Shown piece after piece: positions 42,553 to 51,268 of a stretch of 64,000 bases of DNA. The stretch lies in the NCBI RefSeq assembly GCF_036075115.1, contig NZ_CP107958.1, positions 4,960,001 through 5,024,000 on the forward strand, read 5' to 3'. The notes beneath the pieces were generated by a model that ran no database searches, had not been told where the DNA came from, and saw only the letters and a list, made by a program, of their open reading frames with translations. This stretch comes from Streptomyces sp. NBC_00377 (GTDB lineage Bacteria > Actinomycetota > Actinomycetes > Streptomycetales > Streptomycetaceae). Numbering within the stretch: the stretch's first letter is position 1; each line of letters opens with the position of its first letter. A program made the position numbers and the translations under genes.

Positions 42553-43644
42553 TCACGCGTCCGGGCGGACCACCCCGAGTATCGGCATCGTGCCCGCCCC
42601 CGCGACCGTGACCGTGCGGCCGGGGCGCGGGGCGTGGATGATCGAGCCGTCCCCCACGTACATGGCGACATGACTGGCGTCGGCGAAGTAGATGATCAGG
42701 TCGCCGGGGCGCATGTCTTCGACGGCGATGTGCGGCAGCTGCTTCCACTGCTCCTGCGAAGTGCGCGGTATCCCCCGGCCGGCGCTCCTCCACGCCTCGG
42801 AGGTGAGGCCGGAGCAGTCGAAGGAGTCCGGGCCCTCCGCGCCCCACACGTACGGCTTGCCGATCTGGGCGGTGGCGAACCGCACGGCCTGCTTGCCCTG
42901 GTCGGACGCGGCGCTGTTGATCTCGTCGAGGACGCCGGTGCTCAGCCAGGCGGTCTGCGCCTCCTGCGCGACCTGCGCCTCCAGCTGTTCGAGGCGCTTC
43001 TTGTCCTCCTTCTCGAGCTGGGACTCGAGCTTCTCCGCCTCCGCGATCTGCTTCTCGATCTTCTTCTGGGCCGCAGCCTTCGTCTTGCGGCCCGCCTCCA
43101 GCTTCTGCCACTGCGTGGAGGCGTCCTTGGAGTACTGCTCCAAGTCCTGCTGGGTCCTGGTGAGTTCGCTGATCATCCCCGTGGTCGCGCGCTCGCCCTG
43201 GCGCACCCGGCCGGCGCCGTCGAGGAACTCCGACGGATCGTCGCTCAGCATCAGCTGCGCCTCGTCCGGCAGGCCGCCGGTGCGGTACTGGGCGCGGGCG
43301 GCGGCGCCCGCGCGGTCCTTGAGGCCGTCCAGCTTCGCCTGGCCCGCGACGATCTTCCTGGCCAGCTCGACGATCTCCGCGGACTGCTTCTTCGCCGCTT
43401 CCTCGGCCGCGTTGTAGGCGTCGGTGGCGACCGCCGCGTCGTGGTAGAGCGCTTCGAGCTTGGCGCGGACGGCCTCGAGGTCCTTGTTGGACGCGGTCGA
43501 GGGCAGCGGCGGGGCCTTGGACCCCGCGGCCGGCGACGGCTTCGGGTCCGGGGCGGCGAACGCGGCGCCGGGTGCGCCCAGCACGGTGACCGTGCAGACC
43601 ACCGCCACAGCCGCCGCGAGCAGGCCGCGCTTGCCCGTTCCCAT
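42553..43644 (-). CDS. Secreted NlpC/P60 peptidoglycan hydrolase (RipA-type)
   Basis: 363 residues. A signal peptide (GKRGLLAAAVAVVCTVTVLG then AAFAAPDP) precedes a long coiled-coil (~50-235; for example KKIEKQIAEAEKLESQLEKE). The NlpC/P60 endopeptidase catalytic residues are Cys277 (DCSGLT), His325 (SHVAMYVG) and a third His near 337 (HAPRPG). It cleaves peptide stems in the cell wall during growth or division. The coiled-coil may act as an inhibitory or partner-binding segment. Confidence 0.93.
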   Translation of the reverse strand: MGTGKRGLLAAAVAVVCTVTVLGAPGAAFAAPDPKPSPAAGSKAPPLPSTASNKDLEAVRAKLEALYHDAAVATDAYNAAEEAAKKQSAEIVELARKIVAGQAKLDGLKDRAGAAARAQYRTGGLPDEAQLMLSDDPSEFLDGAGRVRQGERATTGMISELTRTQQDLEQYSKDASTQWQKLEAGRKTKAAAQKKIEKQIAEAEKLESQLEKEDKKRLEQLEAQVAQEAQTAWLSTGVLDEINSAASDQGKQAVRFATAQIGKPYVWGAEGPDSFDCSGLTSEAWRSAGRGIPRTSQEQWKQLPHIAVEDMRPGDLIIYFADASHVAMYVGDGSIIHAPRPGRTVTVAGAGTMPILGVVRPDA

Positions 43645-43794
43645 ACCCCGTCCCCCAACCCCTGATTAACCGTCAGTAACTTAGGTGCCCGGGGGATCGT
43701 GCCACGTCACGGCCGAAAACGACAGAGCGGCGACGGATCGACAGAGCGGTCGGACGACAGGAACAGTCCTTCCCCTCTTCCCCACCCCGGCATG

Positions 43795-43836
43795 ACGATC
43801 TCCCCGTCTGTGTGACGAACGACTCACGGAGATCGT
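43795..43836. promoter_or_regulatory. Inverted repeat upstream of the NlpC/P60 gene
   Basis: Perfect 9-base arms ACGATCTCC and GGAGATCGT (43795-43803, 43828-43836) are separated by 24 bp, 150 bp before the NlpC/P60 start. Streptomycete cell-wall hydrolase genes are often controlled by c-di-AMP riboswitches, but I do not see that consensus here. Confidence 0.45.
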
Positions 43837-43920
43837 TCCCTGTTGTCCCGAAGGGATCTCGAGACCTTTCGGCGCGACTTCCCGGCGCGACCCCTGCTTC
43901 GGACGCGGCGGCACCCCGGG

Positions 43921-44739
43921 TCAGCTCCGGGGGGCCAACGCCCCCCACCGCACGGTCACTTCCCCCTGCCGCCACCGCACAGGTCCGTCCGTCACCGGCC
44001 AGTCGGCCGTCAGGTCCCGTACCGCGCGGATCCAGCGCTGGCGCGCGCCGTACGAGGCGTAAGGCGCGGCAGCCGCCCAGGCGCGGTCGAAGTCGCGGAG
44101 GAAGGAGTGCACCGGCTCACCCGGGACGTTGCGGTGGATCAGCGCCTTGGGCAGCCGCTCCGCCAGGTCCGAGGGCCGTTCCAGGGACCCCAGCCGGGTC
44201 GCGAAGGTGACCGTGCGCGGCCCTTCCGGTCCCAGCGCGACCCATACGTGCCGGCGCCCGATCTCGTCGCAGGTCCCCTCGACGAGCAGCCCGCCACCGG
44301 AGCCGGTCGCCGGATCGGCCGGCGTGAGGCGTGCGCACAGCCGCTCCCAGACCGGGGCGACCTCGTCCTCGTCGTACTGCCGCAGCACGTTGGCGGCGCG
44401 TACGAGGTGCGGCCGCCCGGACACGGGGATCTCGAACCCGCCGTGCCGGAAGACCAGTCCCTCGCGCTCGTAGGGCCGCGCGGCCGTCACCCGGGCCGGT
44501 TCGATCTCGACGCCCACGACACGCGCGCGTGGCGCGACGCGGCGCAGCCGCCGCAGCAGTTCCACGGCCGTCCAGGGCGCGGCGCCGTATCCGAGGTCGA
44601 CGGCGAGCGGTTCGACGGCCCGCCGCAGTTCGGCGCCGTGCGTCGCGGCGATCCAGCGGTCCATGCGGCGCAGCCGGTTGGGATTCGTCGTCCCGCGCGT
44701 GACCGTGCCCACAGGGCGGGCGGGAGCGCGGGACGTCAT
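43921..44739 (-). CDS. Class I SAM-dependent methyltransferase-like protein
   Basis: 272 residues from ATG 44739. The Rossmann motif I is VDLGYGAAPWTAVELL, followed by VVGVEIEPARV and the helix-rich C-terminal part ending in VRWGALAPRS. The leading segment NPNRLRRMDRWIAATHG is conserved in streptomycete homologues as I recall. The substrate is unknown. It faces mshA head to head, 293 bp apart. In-frame extension to 44994 lacks a ribosome site and is rejected. Confidence 0.8.
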   Translation of the reverse strand: MTSRAPARPVGTVTRGTTNPNRLRRMDRWIAATHGAELRRAVEPLAVDLGYGAAPWTAVELLRRLRRVAPRARVVGVEIEPARVTAARPYEREGLVFRHGGFEIPVSGRPHLVRAANVLRQYDEDEVAPVWERLCARLTPADPATGSGGGLLVEGTCDEIGRRHVWVALGPEGPRTVTFATRLGSLERPSDLAERLPKALIHRNVPGEPVHSFLRDFDRAWAAAAPYASYGARQRWIRAVRDLTADWPVTDGPVRWRQGEVTVRWGALAPRS

Positions 44740-45032
44740 GCCTACGAGGGTAATGCGGCTCCGCCTCCCGGCCGGCCGGGTCCGGCGTCTCGGCTCGTCC
44801 GGAGTCCCCGGCGTCCGGCGCCCCCGGCGCGTTCGGTGTCCGGGCGAGGTCTGTTCAGCCTCCCGCAACGCACATCGGCATCGAACGGTTGAGCGAGACG
44901 GGGTAATGGCTGAGCAAAAACGCTCCCTTTCGGCGACCCACCCGGAATGGGAACGCGTCCCTCCGGTGTTCCACCCCGTTGGAGGGCCCCACACCCTCCT
45001 TCCGGCATGCCCGCAGCAAGGAGGAACGCCCC

Positions 45033-46370
45033 GTGAGCCAGTACGCCAACAGGCTCGGGCGTCGCTCTACGGCGGCACCCTCGCGGCTCAGGCTCCACCG
45101 CCGCCCCCGCCGCGTCGCGATGCTCTCCGTGCACACCTCTCCGCTCCACCAGCCGGGCACCGGCGACGCGGGCGGCATGAACGTCTACATCGTCGAGCTG
45201 GCGCAGCGCCTCGCCGCGATCAACATCGAGGTCGAGATCTTCACGCGTGCCACCACCGGCGGCCTCCCGCCGACCGTCGAGCTGGCCCCCGGCGTCCTCG
45301 TCCGCCATGTCGACGCAGGCCCCTACGAGGGCCTCGCCAAGGAGGACCTCCCGGCCCAGCTCTGTGCCTTCACGCACGGGGTGATGCAGGCCTGGGCAGG
45401 CCACCGGCCCGGCTACTACGACCTCGTGCACTCGCACTACTGGCTCTCCGGCCACGTCGGCTGGCTGGCCGCCCAGCGCTGGGGCGCCCCCCTGGTGCAC
45501 GCCATGCACACGATGGCCAAGGTCAAGAACGCCAACCTGGCCGACGGCGACACCCCCGAGCCCGCCGCCCGCGTCATCGGCGAGACCCAGATCGTCGCCG
45601 CCGCCGACCGCCTCATCGCCAACACGGCGGAGGAGGCCGACGAACTCGTACGGCACTACCACGCCGGCCCCGGCAAGGTCGCCGTGGTGCACCCGGGCGT
45701 CAACCTCGACCGCTTCACCCCGGCGGACGGCCGGGCCGCCGCCCGCGCCCGCCTCGACCTGCCCCAGGACGCCCTGATCCCGCTCTTCGCGGGCCGCATC
45801 CAGCCCTTGAAGGCTCCGGACGTGCTCCTTCGCGCGGTGGCCGTGCTGCTCGACGAGCGCCCCGAGCTCCGCTCCCGCATCGTTGTCCCGATCGTCGGCG
45901 GCCCCAGTGGCAGCGGCCTCGCCAAGCCGGAGGGACTACAGAAGCTGGCCGCGCGGCTCGGCATCGCGGATGTCGTACGGTTCCGTCCGCCGGTCGGCCA
46001 GGACCAGCTCGCGGACTGGTTCCGAGCGGCGTCGCTGCTGGTCGTGCCCTCCTACAGCGAGTCCTTCGGGCTCGTCGCCATAGAGGCGCAGGCAGCGGGC
46101 ACCCCGGTACTCGCGGCCAGTGTCGGCGGGCTCCCGGTGGCCGTGCGGGACGGCGAGACGGGCTTCCTGGTGCAGGGCCACGACCCGGCCGCCTACGCGC
46201 GCGTGCTCGCGCGGTTCGCCGACGGGCCCGACCTAACCGCCCGGATGGGCGCGGCCGCCGGCGCGCACGCCCAGTCCTTCGGCTGGGACACGGCCGCGGC
46301 CGCCACCGCGGACGTCTACGCGGCCGCGGCCCAGTCCCACCGCCGTCGCGTACGCTCCGAGCATGGGTGA
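45033..46370 (+). CDS. mshA: D-inositol-3-phosphate glycosyltransferase MshA
   Basis: 445 residues from GTG 45033 (GGAGG 8 bp upstream). It makes GlcNAc-inositol phosphate, the first step of mycothiol synthesis, from UDP-GlcNAc and inositol-3-phosphate. GT4 features are the N-terminal VHTSPLHQPGTGDAGGMNVY, the donor-domain FAGRIQPLKAPDVLL and the EX7E loop YSESFGLVAIEAQAAG. The in-frame N-terminal extension to 44979 has no ribosome site. Its stop overlaps the YbjN gene start by 8 bp. Confidence 0.95.
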   Translation: MSQYANRLGRRSTAAPSRLRLHRRPRRVAMLSVHTSPLHQPGTGDAGGMNVYIVELAQRLAAINIEVEIFTRATTGGLPPTVELAPGVLVRHVDAGPYEGLAKEDLPAQLCAFTHGVMQAWAGHRPGYYDLVHSHYWLSGHVGWLAAQRWGAPLVHAMHTMAKVKNANLADGDTPEPAARVIGETQIVAAADRLIANTAEEADELVRHYHAGPGKVAVVHPGVNLDRFTPADGRAAARARLDLPQDALIPLFAGRIQPLKAPDVLLRAVAVLLDERPELRSRIVVPIVGGPSGSGLAKPEGLQKLAARLGIADVVRFRPPVGQDQLADWFRAASLLVVPSYSESFGLVAIEAQAAGTPVLAASVGGLPVAVRDGETGFLVQGHDPAAYARVLARFADGPDLTARMGAAAGAHAQSFGWDTAAAATADVYAAAAQSHRRRVRSEHG

Positions 46371-46956
46371 CGTGGAGAAGACGGCCGCACAGGTCATCGA
46401 GGGCTTCCTGAAGGACGCCGAACTGGAGTGGGAGAGCCCGGACCCCGGAAGCTACGTGGTCCTGCTGCCCGGGACCCGCAAACTCAAGACCACCGTCTCC
46501 CTCATCGTCGGCCGCCACTCCCTCTCCCTGAACGCCTTCGTCATCCGTCACCCCGACGAGAACGAGTCCGGCGTCCACCGCTGGCTCCTGGAGCGCAACC
46601 TCAAGCTGTACGGCGTGAGTTACGCCGTCGACCGGCTCGGCGACGTCTACGTCACCGCCCGCCTCCCCCTTCCGACGGTCACCGCCGACGAGATCGACCG
46701 CCTCATGGGCCAGGTCCTGGAAGCCGCCGACGGCGCCTTCAACACCCTGCTGGAGCTGGGCTTCGCGAGCGCCATCCGCAGGGAGTACGAATGGCGGATC
46801 TCCCGGGGCGAACCGACGCGCAACCTGGACGCGTTCGCGCACCTCACCCAACGCCCGACCGGTTCGACGGACCCGGCCGCCCCGACGGAATCCAAGGACT
46901 CGGCCGACTCGACGGACACCACGCACTCGACCGGTTCGACGGACCCGGCCGGCTGA
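46363..46956 (+). CDS. YbjN-domain protein
   Basis: 197 residues. YbjN-like alpha-beta fold: VIEGFLKDAELEWESPDPGS, then VGRHSLSLNAFVIRHPDENE and YAVDRLGDVYVTARLPL. The Ser/Thr/Asp-rich tail (STDTTHSTGSTDPAG) is disordered. YbjN proteins are often paired with type III secretion chaperone-like folds. The role beside mshA is unknown, but the 8-bp overlap shows it is translated with mshA. Confidence 0.83.
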   Translation: MGDVEKTAAQVIEGFLKDAELEWESPDPGSYVVLLPGTRKLKTTVSLIVGRHSLSLNAFVIRHPDENESGVHRWLLERNLKLYGVSYAVDRLGDVYVTARLPLPTVTADEIDRLMGQVLEAADGAFNTLLELGFASAIRREYEWRISRGEPTRNLDAFAHLTQRPTGSTDPAAPTESKDSADSTDTTHSTGSTDPAG

Positions 46957-46991
46957 CGCCCTCCGCAACCGCGGCGAGGACTGCTCCCGTG

Positions 46992-47041
46992 TCAGGCGGC
47001 CCGTCTCAGGTGGCCCATGTCAGGTGGCCCATGTCAGGTGA
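46992..47041 (+). repeat. Direct repeats of TCAGGTGGCCCATG
   Basis: A 14-bp unit is repeated about 3.5 times (46992, 47006, 47020, partial 47034), the first copy carrying two mismatches. It lies exactly at the left edge of the AraC/DUF2000/MFS insert and overlaps the end of the AraC gene's last bases. Confidence 0.75.
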
Positions 47042-47851
47042 TCAGCGGACGGGGGCCCTGCCCGGCCTCCCGTAGCGTCCCGGTGTGACCCCCACCAACT
47101 TCCGGAAGTGCCGGGTGAGATGGGCCTGGTCGTAGAAGCCGGCCGCCACCGCGACCTCCCCCGGCGGCCGCCCGTCGAGCAGCAGTCGACGCGCGAGATC
47201 GACGCGGCGGGCGGTGAGGTACTGGTGCGGCGCGATGCCGTACGCCGTGCTGAACGCCCGCACCAGGTGGGCCCGGTGGGCCCGTACGAGCACGGTGGCC
47301 TCGTCCAGCGTCAGGCCCTCGACGACACGCGCGTCGAGCAGTTCACGCAGGCGGCCCGCGAGGACGGGGTCGCGGCGCTGGGCGGTGACCTCCCGACCGG
47401 CGCGCAGATGGTCCCGCAGCCGCTCGCCGATCAGTGTCAGCCGGCTGTCGGCCTCCAGCTCGTCGCCCGGCCGGGCGAGCGCGGAGTGCAACTGCCCGAC
47501 CCGCCGGCGCAGCACGGGATCCCGCAGGTCGGGCGCGTCCACGGCGGCCCCGATGAGGTTCTCGCCGAGCACGTCGGCGTCGAGGTACAGGACCCGTTTG
47601 CGAAAGCCCCCCGCGGTGACCGGTGAGCCGTTGTGCGGTACGTGCGGCGGCAGCAGGGACACGGTGTCGTGCGGGGTGCCGTGCTCGTGCCGGTCGAGGT
47701 CGTACCGTACGGCGCCGTCGTCGACGATGAGCAGCGTCCACGCCTCGTGGACGTGCATCGGGTACGCGTACCCGGTGAAGTGGGCGTGGAAGACCTCGAC
47801 GACGCCGGGAACGGCAGGTCGCCAGGCGGAGACTTCCTGCCGGGGTGCCAT
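47042..47851 (-). CDS. AraC-family regulator with cupin sensor
   Basis: 269 residues from ATG 47851. The N-terminal cupin domain shows GYAYPMHVHEAWTLLIVDDG and LLPPHVPHNG. The C-terminal AraC double helix-turn-helix shows LDEATVLVRAHRAHLVRAFS and VAVAAGFYDQAHLTRHFRKL. An upstream in-frame extension to 48043 would encode a Val-rich run from antisense repeats and is rejected. It is divergent from the DUF2000 gene (49 bp between starts), its probable target. Confidence 0.87.
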   Translation of the reverse strand: MAPRQEVSAWRPAVPGVVEVFHAHFTGYAYPMHVHEAWTLLIVDDGAVRYDLDRHEHGTPHDTVSLLPPHVPHNGSPVTAGGFRKRVLYLDADVLGENLIGAAVDAPDLRDPVLRRRVGQLHSALARPGDELEADSRLTLIGERLRDHLRAGREVTAQRRDPVLAGRLRELLDARVVEGLTLDEATVLVRAHRAHLVRAFSTAYGIAPHQYLTARRVDLARRLLLDGRPPGEVAVAAGFYDQAHLTRHFRKLVGVTPGRYGRPGRAPVR

Positions 47852-47900
47852 GCAAAGAACGTACAAGACGGCGTCGTACGACGATCGGCAGTCTCCTTGC

Positions 47901-48440
47901 ATGACCACGAGTACCAGCACGAGCACCAGCACCGGCACCACCGCCGACGTCCCCACGAGCACGGCCATGACCACGGCCACGAGCACGGCCATGACCACGG
48001 CCATGACCACGGCCACGAGCGCCGGACCGGTCCGCTTCGACACGAAGATCGCCGTCCTGCTGCGCGACGGCCTGGAGACCTGGCAGCGCCTGAACGTGAC
48101 CGCGTTCCTGGTGAGCGGCCTCGGGACGGCGCTCCCCGAGGTGATCGGCGAGCCGTACGAGGACGCGGACGGCGTGCGCTGCCTGTCGATGTTCCGTCAG
48201 CCGGTACTGGTCTTCGAAGGCACGAAGGAGACGCTCGCGGCCGCCCACGCGCGTGTGCTCTCGCGGTCCCTCCCGCGCGCGGTGTTCACCAGCGACCTCT
48301 TCGCCACCGGCAACGACCGCGACAACCGCGCGGCGGTGCGAGCGGTCCGGACGGCCGATCTGGATCTCGTCGGCCTGGCGGTCTACGGCCCGAGGAACGC
48401 GGTGGACAAGGTGCTGAAGGGCGCACGGATGCACCCTTAG
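47901..48440 (+). CDS. DUF2000 family protein
   Basis: 179 residues as the longest form. The first ~45 residues are Thr/Ser/Ala-rich and encoded by short tandem repeats (ACGGCCATGACCACGGC units), so the true start may be an internal ATG such as 47967. The conserved part (FDTKIAVLLRDGLETWQRLN, LPRAVFTSDLFATGN, LDLVGLAVYGPRNAVDKVLK) matches the DUF2000 fold, related to peptidyl-tRNA hydrolase 2. AraC-DUF2000 pairs occur in other bacteria. The stop lies in a heptamer repeat. Confidence 0.75.
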   Translation: MTTSTSTSTSTGTTADVPTSTAMTTATSTAMTTAMTTATSAGPVRFDTKIAVLLRDGLETWQRLNVTAFLVSGLGTALPEVIGEPYEDADGVRCLSMFRQPVLVFEGTKETLAAAHARVLSRSLPRAVFTSDLFATGNDRDNRAAVRAVRTADLDLVGLAVYGPRNAVDKVLKGARMHP

Positions 48441-48536
48441 CAGGTAGCAGGCAGCAGGCAGCAGGCAGCAGGCAGCAGGCAGCAGGCAGCAGGCAGCAGG
48501 CAGCAGGCAGCAGGCAGCAGGCAGCAGGCGGCAGGC
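48439..48536 (+). repeat. Heptamer AGCAGGC tandem array
   Basis: About 14 consecutive copies of AGCAGGC (the first AGCAGGT, the last degenerate) start in the stop codon of the DUF2000 gene and fill much of the 174-bp gap to the MFS gene end. Because 7 is not a multiple of 3, copy changes cannot maintain one frame. It is a natural candidate for slippage. Confidence 0.9.
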
Positions 48537-48614
48537 GGCGGGGTGGGCATCCGCCGGCGGACGTGAGGCGGCGGCATGGCCCGGGTCGCGGCACGGCCCG
48601 GGTCGCGGCACGGG

Positions 48615-49964
48615 TCAGGCGGTGCTGCTCTCCGGCTCCGGGGCCGTACGGCCGTGGGCGGAGGGCGCTTCGGAGGAGGGCCGGTGGGCGGAGGGCGCTT
48701 CGGAGGAGGGCCGGTGGTTGGGAGGCCCGTCGCAGGCGGAGGCCTTCGACGCGGACGACTCCTCGGTCGCCGGCAGCTGCCGCATCAGCACGGCGTACCC
48801 GATGCCCGCGGCCGTGCCCACGACCGCGCACATCCCCCACAGCCACTCGGCCCCGAAGCGGTCGATGACGAAGCCGGACATCACCGGGGCGACCAGGGAG
48901 GCCACGGCCCAGGAGAGCGTGTACATGCCCTGGTAACGCCCACGGCCGTGGGTGGGGGAGAGGCGGACGACGAGCCCGGTCTGGGTCGGCGCGTTGACGA
49001 TCTCCGCCAGCGTCCAGACGCAGACGGTGAGCGCGAAGACGCCGACCGACCCGGCGAAGGCGGTGAGCCCGAATCCGTACCCGGCGAGCACCGAGGAGAC
49101 CACCAGCAGCCGCCGCGGGTCCCGGTGTTCGATGAAGCGCGTGACGGGGATCTGCAAGGCCACGATCAGGACGCCGTTCACGGCGATCGCCATGCCGTAG
49201 TCGGCCGGTGTGAACCCGGCGGCGCCCATCGCCACCGGCAGCCCGACGGCCCCCTGCTGGAAGACGAGCGCAACGAGGAAGCACAGCCCGACGACGCTCA
49301 TGAACCGCCCGTCGCGCAGCACGGTCCCCATCCCCACGGCGTCCTCCGCTACGGCCTTCTCCTCCCGCACGGGCCGGGACTCGGGAAGCCGCAGGAAGAC
49401 GACGACCGCGCAGACGAGGGTCATTCCGGCCTCCAGGAGGAACCCGGCGCGGTAGCTGACCTCGGCGATGAATCCGGCAGCCATGGAGGAGACGGCGAAC
49501 CCGAGGTTGATGGCCCAGTAGTTGAGCGAGAACGCGCGGACCCGGTCCTCGGGCCGCACGATGTCGGCCATCATCGCCTGCACGGCCGGCCGGGAGGCGT
49601 TGGAGGCCATGCCGACGAGGAAGGCGACGCCGGCGATGGCGACGGGGTGCTCGACGAACCCGAGCAGCGCCACCGAGGCGGCGGTCGAGGTCTGCGCGAC
49701 GAGCAGGGTGGGCCGCCGGCCGAGCCGGTCCGCCATCACCCCGCCGCCGAGCGACGAGACGACGCCCCCCAGGCCCAGCAGGGAGGCGACGAGTCCGGCG
49801 TAGGAGGCGGAGTACCCGCGGTCGAGCGTCAGGTACAGCGCCATGAACGTGGCGACGAAACCGCCGAGCCGGTTGACGAGGGTGCTGGTCCACAGCCACC
49901 AGAACTCGCGGGGCAGCCCGGAGAGGGTCTCGCGGGCGGCACGTCTCAGGACGGCGACGGACAT
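48615..49964 (-). CDS. MFS transporter
   Basis: 449 residues from ATG 49964 with GGGGGA upstream; ATG 49994 is a longer alternative. Twelve hydrophobic segments fit the major facilitator fold. The loop 2-3 motif ADRLGRRPTLLVAQ is the family A motif. The C-terminal tail carries two HRPSSEAPSA repeats from a 30-bp duplication. It is probably a drug or metabolite exporter of the DHA1 type. It lies next to the AraC-DUF2000 pair and reads toward it. Confidence 0.88.
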   Translation of the reverse strand: MSVAVLRRAARETLSGLPREFWWLWTSTLVNRLGGFVATFMALYLTLDRGYSASYAGLVASLLGLGGVVSSLGGGVMADRLGRRPTLLVAQTSTAASVALLGFVEHPVAIAGVAFLVGMASNASRPAVQAMMADIVRPEDRVRAFSLNYWAINLGFAVSSMAAGFIAEVSYRAGFLLEAGMTLVCAVVVFLRLPESRPVREEKAVAEDAVGMGTVLRDGRFMSVVGLCFLVALVFQQGAVGLPVAMGAAGFTPADYGMAIAVNGVLIVALQIPVTRFIEHRDPRRLLVVSSVLAGYGFGLTAFAGSVGVFALTVCVWTLAEIVNAPTQTGLVVRLSPTHGRGRYQGMYTLSWAVASLVAPVMSGFVIDRFGAEWLWGMCAVVGTAAGIGYAVLMRQLPATEESSASKASACDGPPNHRPSSEAPSAHRPSSEAPSAHGRTAPEPESSTA

Positions 49965-50127
49965 GGCGGATCCCCCGGGATGTAAGTGGCTCATGCGGCG
50001 CTCAGAACTTACGAGAGACGAAGCGCGGGGGGCCACTCAATTAACAGATCCCGTCAAGTGTCAGAGGGCCTGTCCGCTCTGCGAGCGGGCGCACAACGGA
50101 CCGGAGCGGTGGATTACGCTCATACGC

Positions 50128-50889
50128 ATGGCCGACGCACCGTACAAGCTGATCCTCCTCCGTCACGGCGAGAGCGAGTGGAACGCGAAGAACCTGTTCA
50201 CCGGCTGGGTGGACGTCAACCTCAACGAGAAGGGCGAGAAGGAGGCGGTCCGCGGTGGCGAACTCCTGAAGGATGCCGATCTCCTCCCCGACGTGGTCCA
50301 CACGTCCCTCCAGAAGCGCGCGATCCGCACGGCCCAGCTGGCGCTGGAGTCCGCCGACCGCCACTGGATCCCGGTCCACCGCTCCTGGCGCCTGAACGAG
50401 CGCCACTACGGCGCCCTCCAGGGCAAGGACAAGGCGCAGACGCTCGCGGAGTTCGGCGAGGAGCAGTTCATGCTCTGGCGCCGCTCCTACGACACCCCGC
50501 CCCCGCCGCTGCCGGACGACTCGGAGTTCTCCCAGGCCGCCGACCCCCGCTACGCCTCCATCCCCCCGGAGCTGCGCCCGCGCACGGAGTGCCTCAAGGA
50601 TGTCGTCGTCCGCATGCTCCCGTACTGGTACGACGGCATCGTCCCGGACCTCCTGACCGGCCGCACGGTCCTGGTCGCCGCCCACGGCAACTCGCTCCGC
50701 GCCCTCGTCAAGCACCTCGACGGCATCTCCGACGCCGACATCGCGGGCCTGAACATCCCGACGGGCATCCCCCTCGCCTACGAACTCGACGCCGACTTCA
50801 AGCCGCTGACCCCGGGCGGAACCTACCTCGACCCGGACGCGGCCGCAGCAGCGATCGAAGCAGTGAAAAACCAGGGCAAGAAGAAGTAA
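50128..50889 (+). CDS. gpmA: 2,3-bisphosphoglycerate-dependent phosphoglycerate mutase
   Basis: 253 residues. It interconverts 2- and 3-phosphoglycerate in glycolysis. Signatures are LILLRHGESEWNAKNLFTGW with the phospho-His, ALQGKDKAQT, and LVAAHGNSLRALVKHLDG with the second catalytic His. TACGCT (50115-50120) lies 7 bp upstream of ATG 50128, so the mRNA is probably leaderless. A strong terminator follows at once. Confidence 0.96.
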   Translation: MADAPYKLILLRHGESEWNAKNLFTGWVDVNLNEKGEKEAVRGGELLKDADLLPDVVHTSLQKRAIRTAQLALESADRHWIPVHRSWRLNERHYGALQGKDKAQTLAEFGEEQFMLWRRSYDTPPPPLPDDSEFSQAADPRYASIPPELRPRTECLKDVVVRMLPYWYDGIVPDLLTGRTVLVAAHGNSLRALVKHLDGISDADIAGLNIPTGIPLAYELDADFKPLTPGGTYLDPDAAAAAIEAVKNQGKKK

Positions 50890-50901
50890 CGCGACACCGG
50901 T

Positions 50902-50943
50902 AAGCCCCCGACCTGCGAGTTTCTCGCGGGGCGGGGGCTTTTT
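50902..50943 (+). terminator. Rho-independent terminator after gpmA
   Basis: The 9-bp stem AAGCCCCCG/CGGGGGCTT (50902-50910, 50932-50940), with an inner CGAG/CTCG pairing, is followed by TTTTT (50939-50943). It is a classical terminator, unusual in this GC-rich genome for having a true T tract. Confidence 0.9.
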
Positions 50944-50992
50944 GGTCGGGCTTGGGCGTCTTCGGGTCGTCGGCCGGTTGATCGGACCGGGC

Positions 50993-51268
50993 TCAGTGAT
51001 TCGGTGCGTACGGCTCCGGGTGTTCTCTCGTCTCCGCCCGGGCTCCCGCATCGCGGAGGGCCGAGGCGGCTGCCGCCGCGTTCTCCTCGGAGACGCAGGT
51101 GAGGATGACGGCGGGAATCCGCGTCGCCAATACCCTGCTGTGCCACAGGCTCAGCCCCGTCAGCCGACGCACGACTCGGACGACGTCCATCACACGGACA
51201 CCGGGGTCGGTGAGCACCACGTCATGGGGCACGTCGTCGCAGACCAGCAGGAAGTACCCGTCCGTCAT
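50993..51268 (-). CDS. Ribosomal L7/L12 C-terminal-like small protein
   Basis: 91 residues from ATG 51268. Residues ~28-80 (VMDVVRVVRRLTGLSLWHSR, VLATRIPAVILTCVSEENAA, LRDAGARAE) follow the L7/L12 C-terminal domain pattern, including the helix starting VxxLTGLxL and the final AGAxxE. The usual hinge and N-terminal dimerisation domain are missing and replaced by DGYFLLVCDDVP. It is probably not a ribosomal protein. L7/L12-like orphans are seen in actinobacteria; the function is unknown. Confidence 0.65.
   Translation of the reverse strand: MTDGYFLLVCDDVPHDVVLTDPGVRVMDVVRVVRRLTGLSLWHSRVLATRIPAVILTCVSEENAAAAASALRDAGARAETREHPEPYAPNH

Noticed and set aside
43645..43920. c-di-AMP (ydaO-type) riboswitch upstream of the NlpC/P60 gene
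   Set aside because: Expected from streptomycete cell-wall hydrolase genes, but I could not find its conserved sequence blocks; only one inverted repeat is visible.
47852..48043. 64-residue N-terminal extension of the AraC protein
   Set aside because: It would be translated from the antisense of the short repeats that encode the DUF2000 N-terminus, producing Val-rich low-complexity sequence; ATG 47851 gives the normal AraC length.
48439..48536. CRISPR array
   Set aside because: The units are contiguous 7-mers with no spacers and no cas genes nearby; it is a simple tandem repeat.
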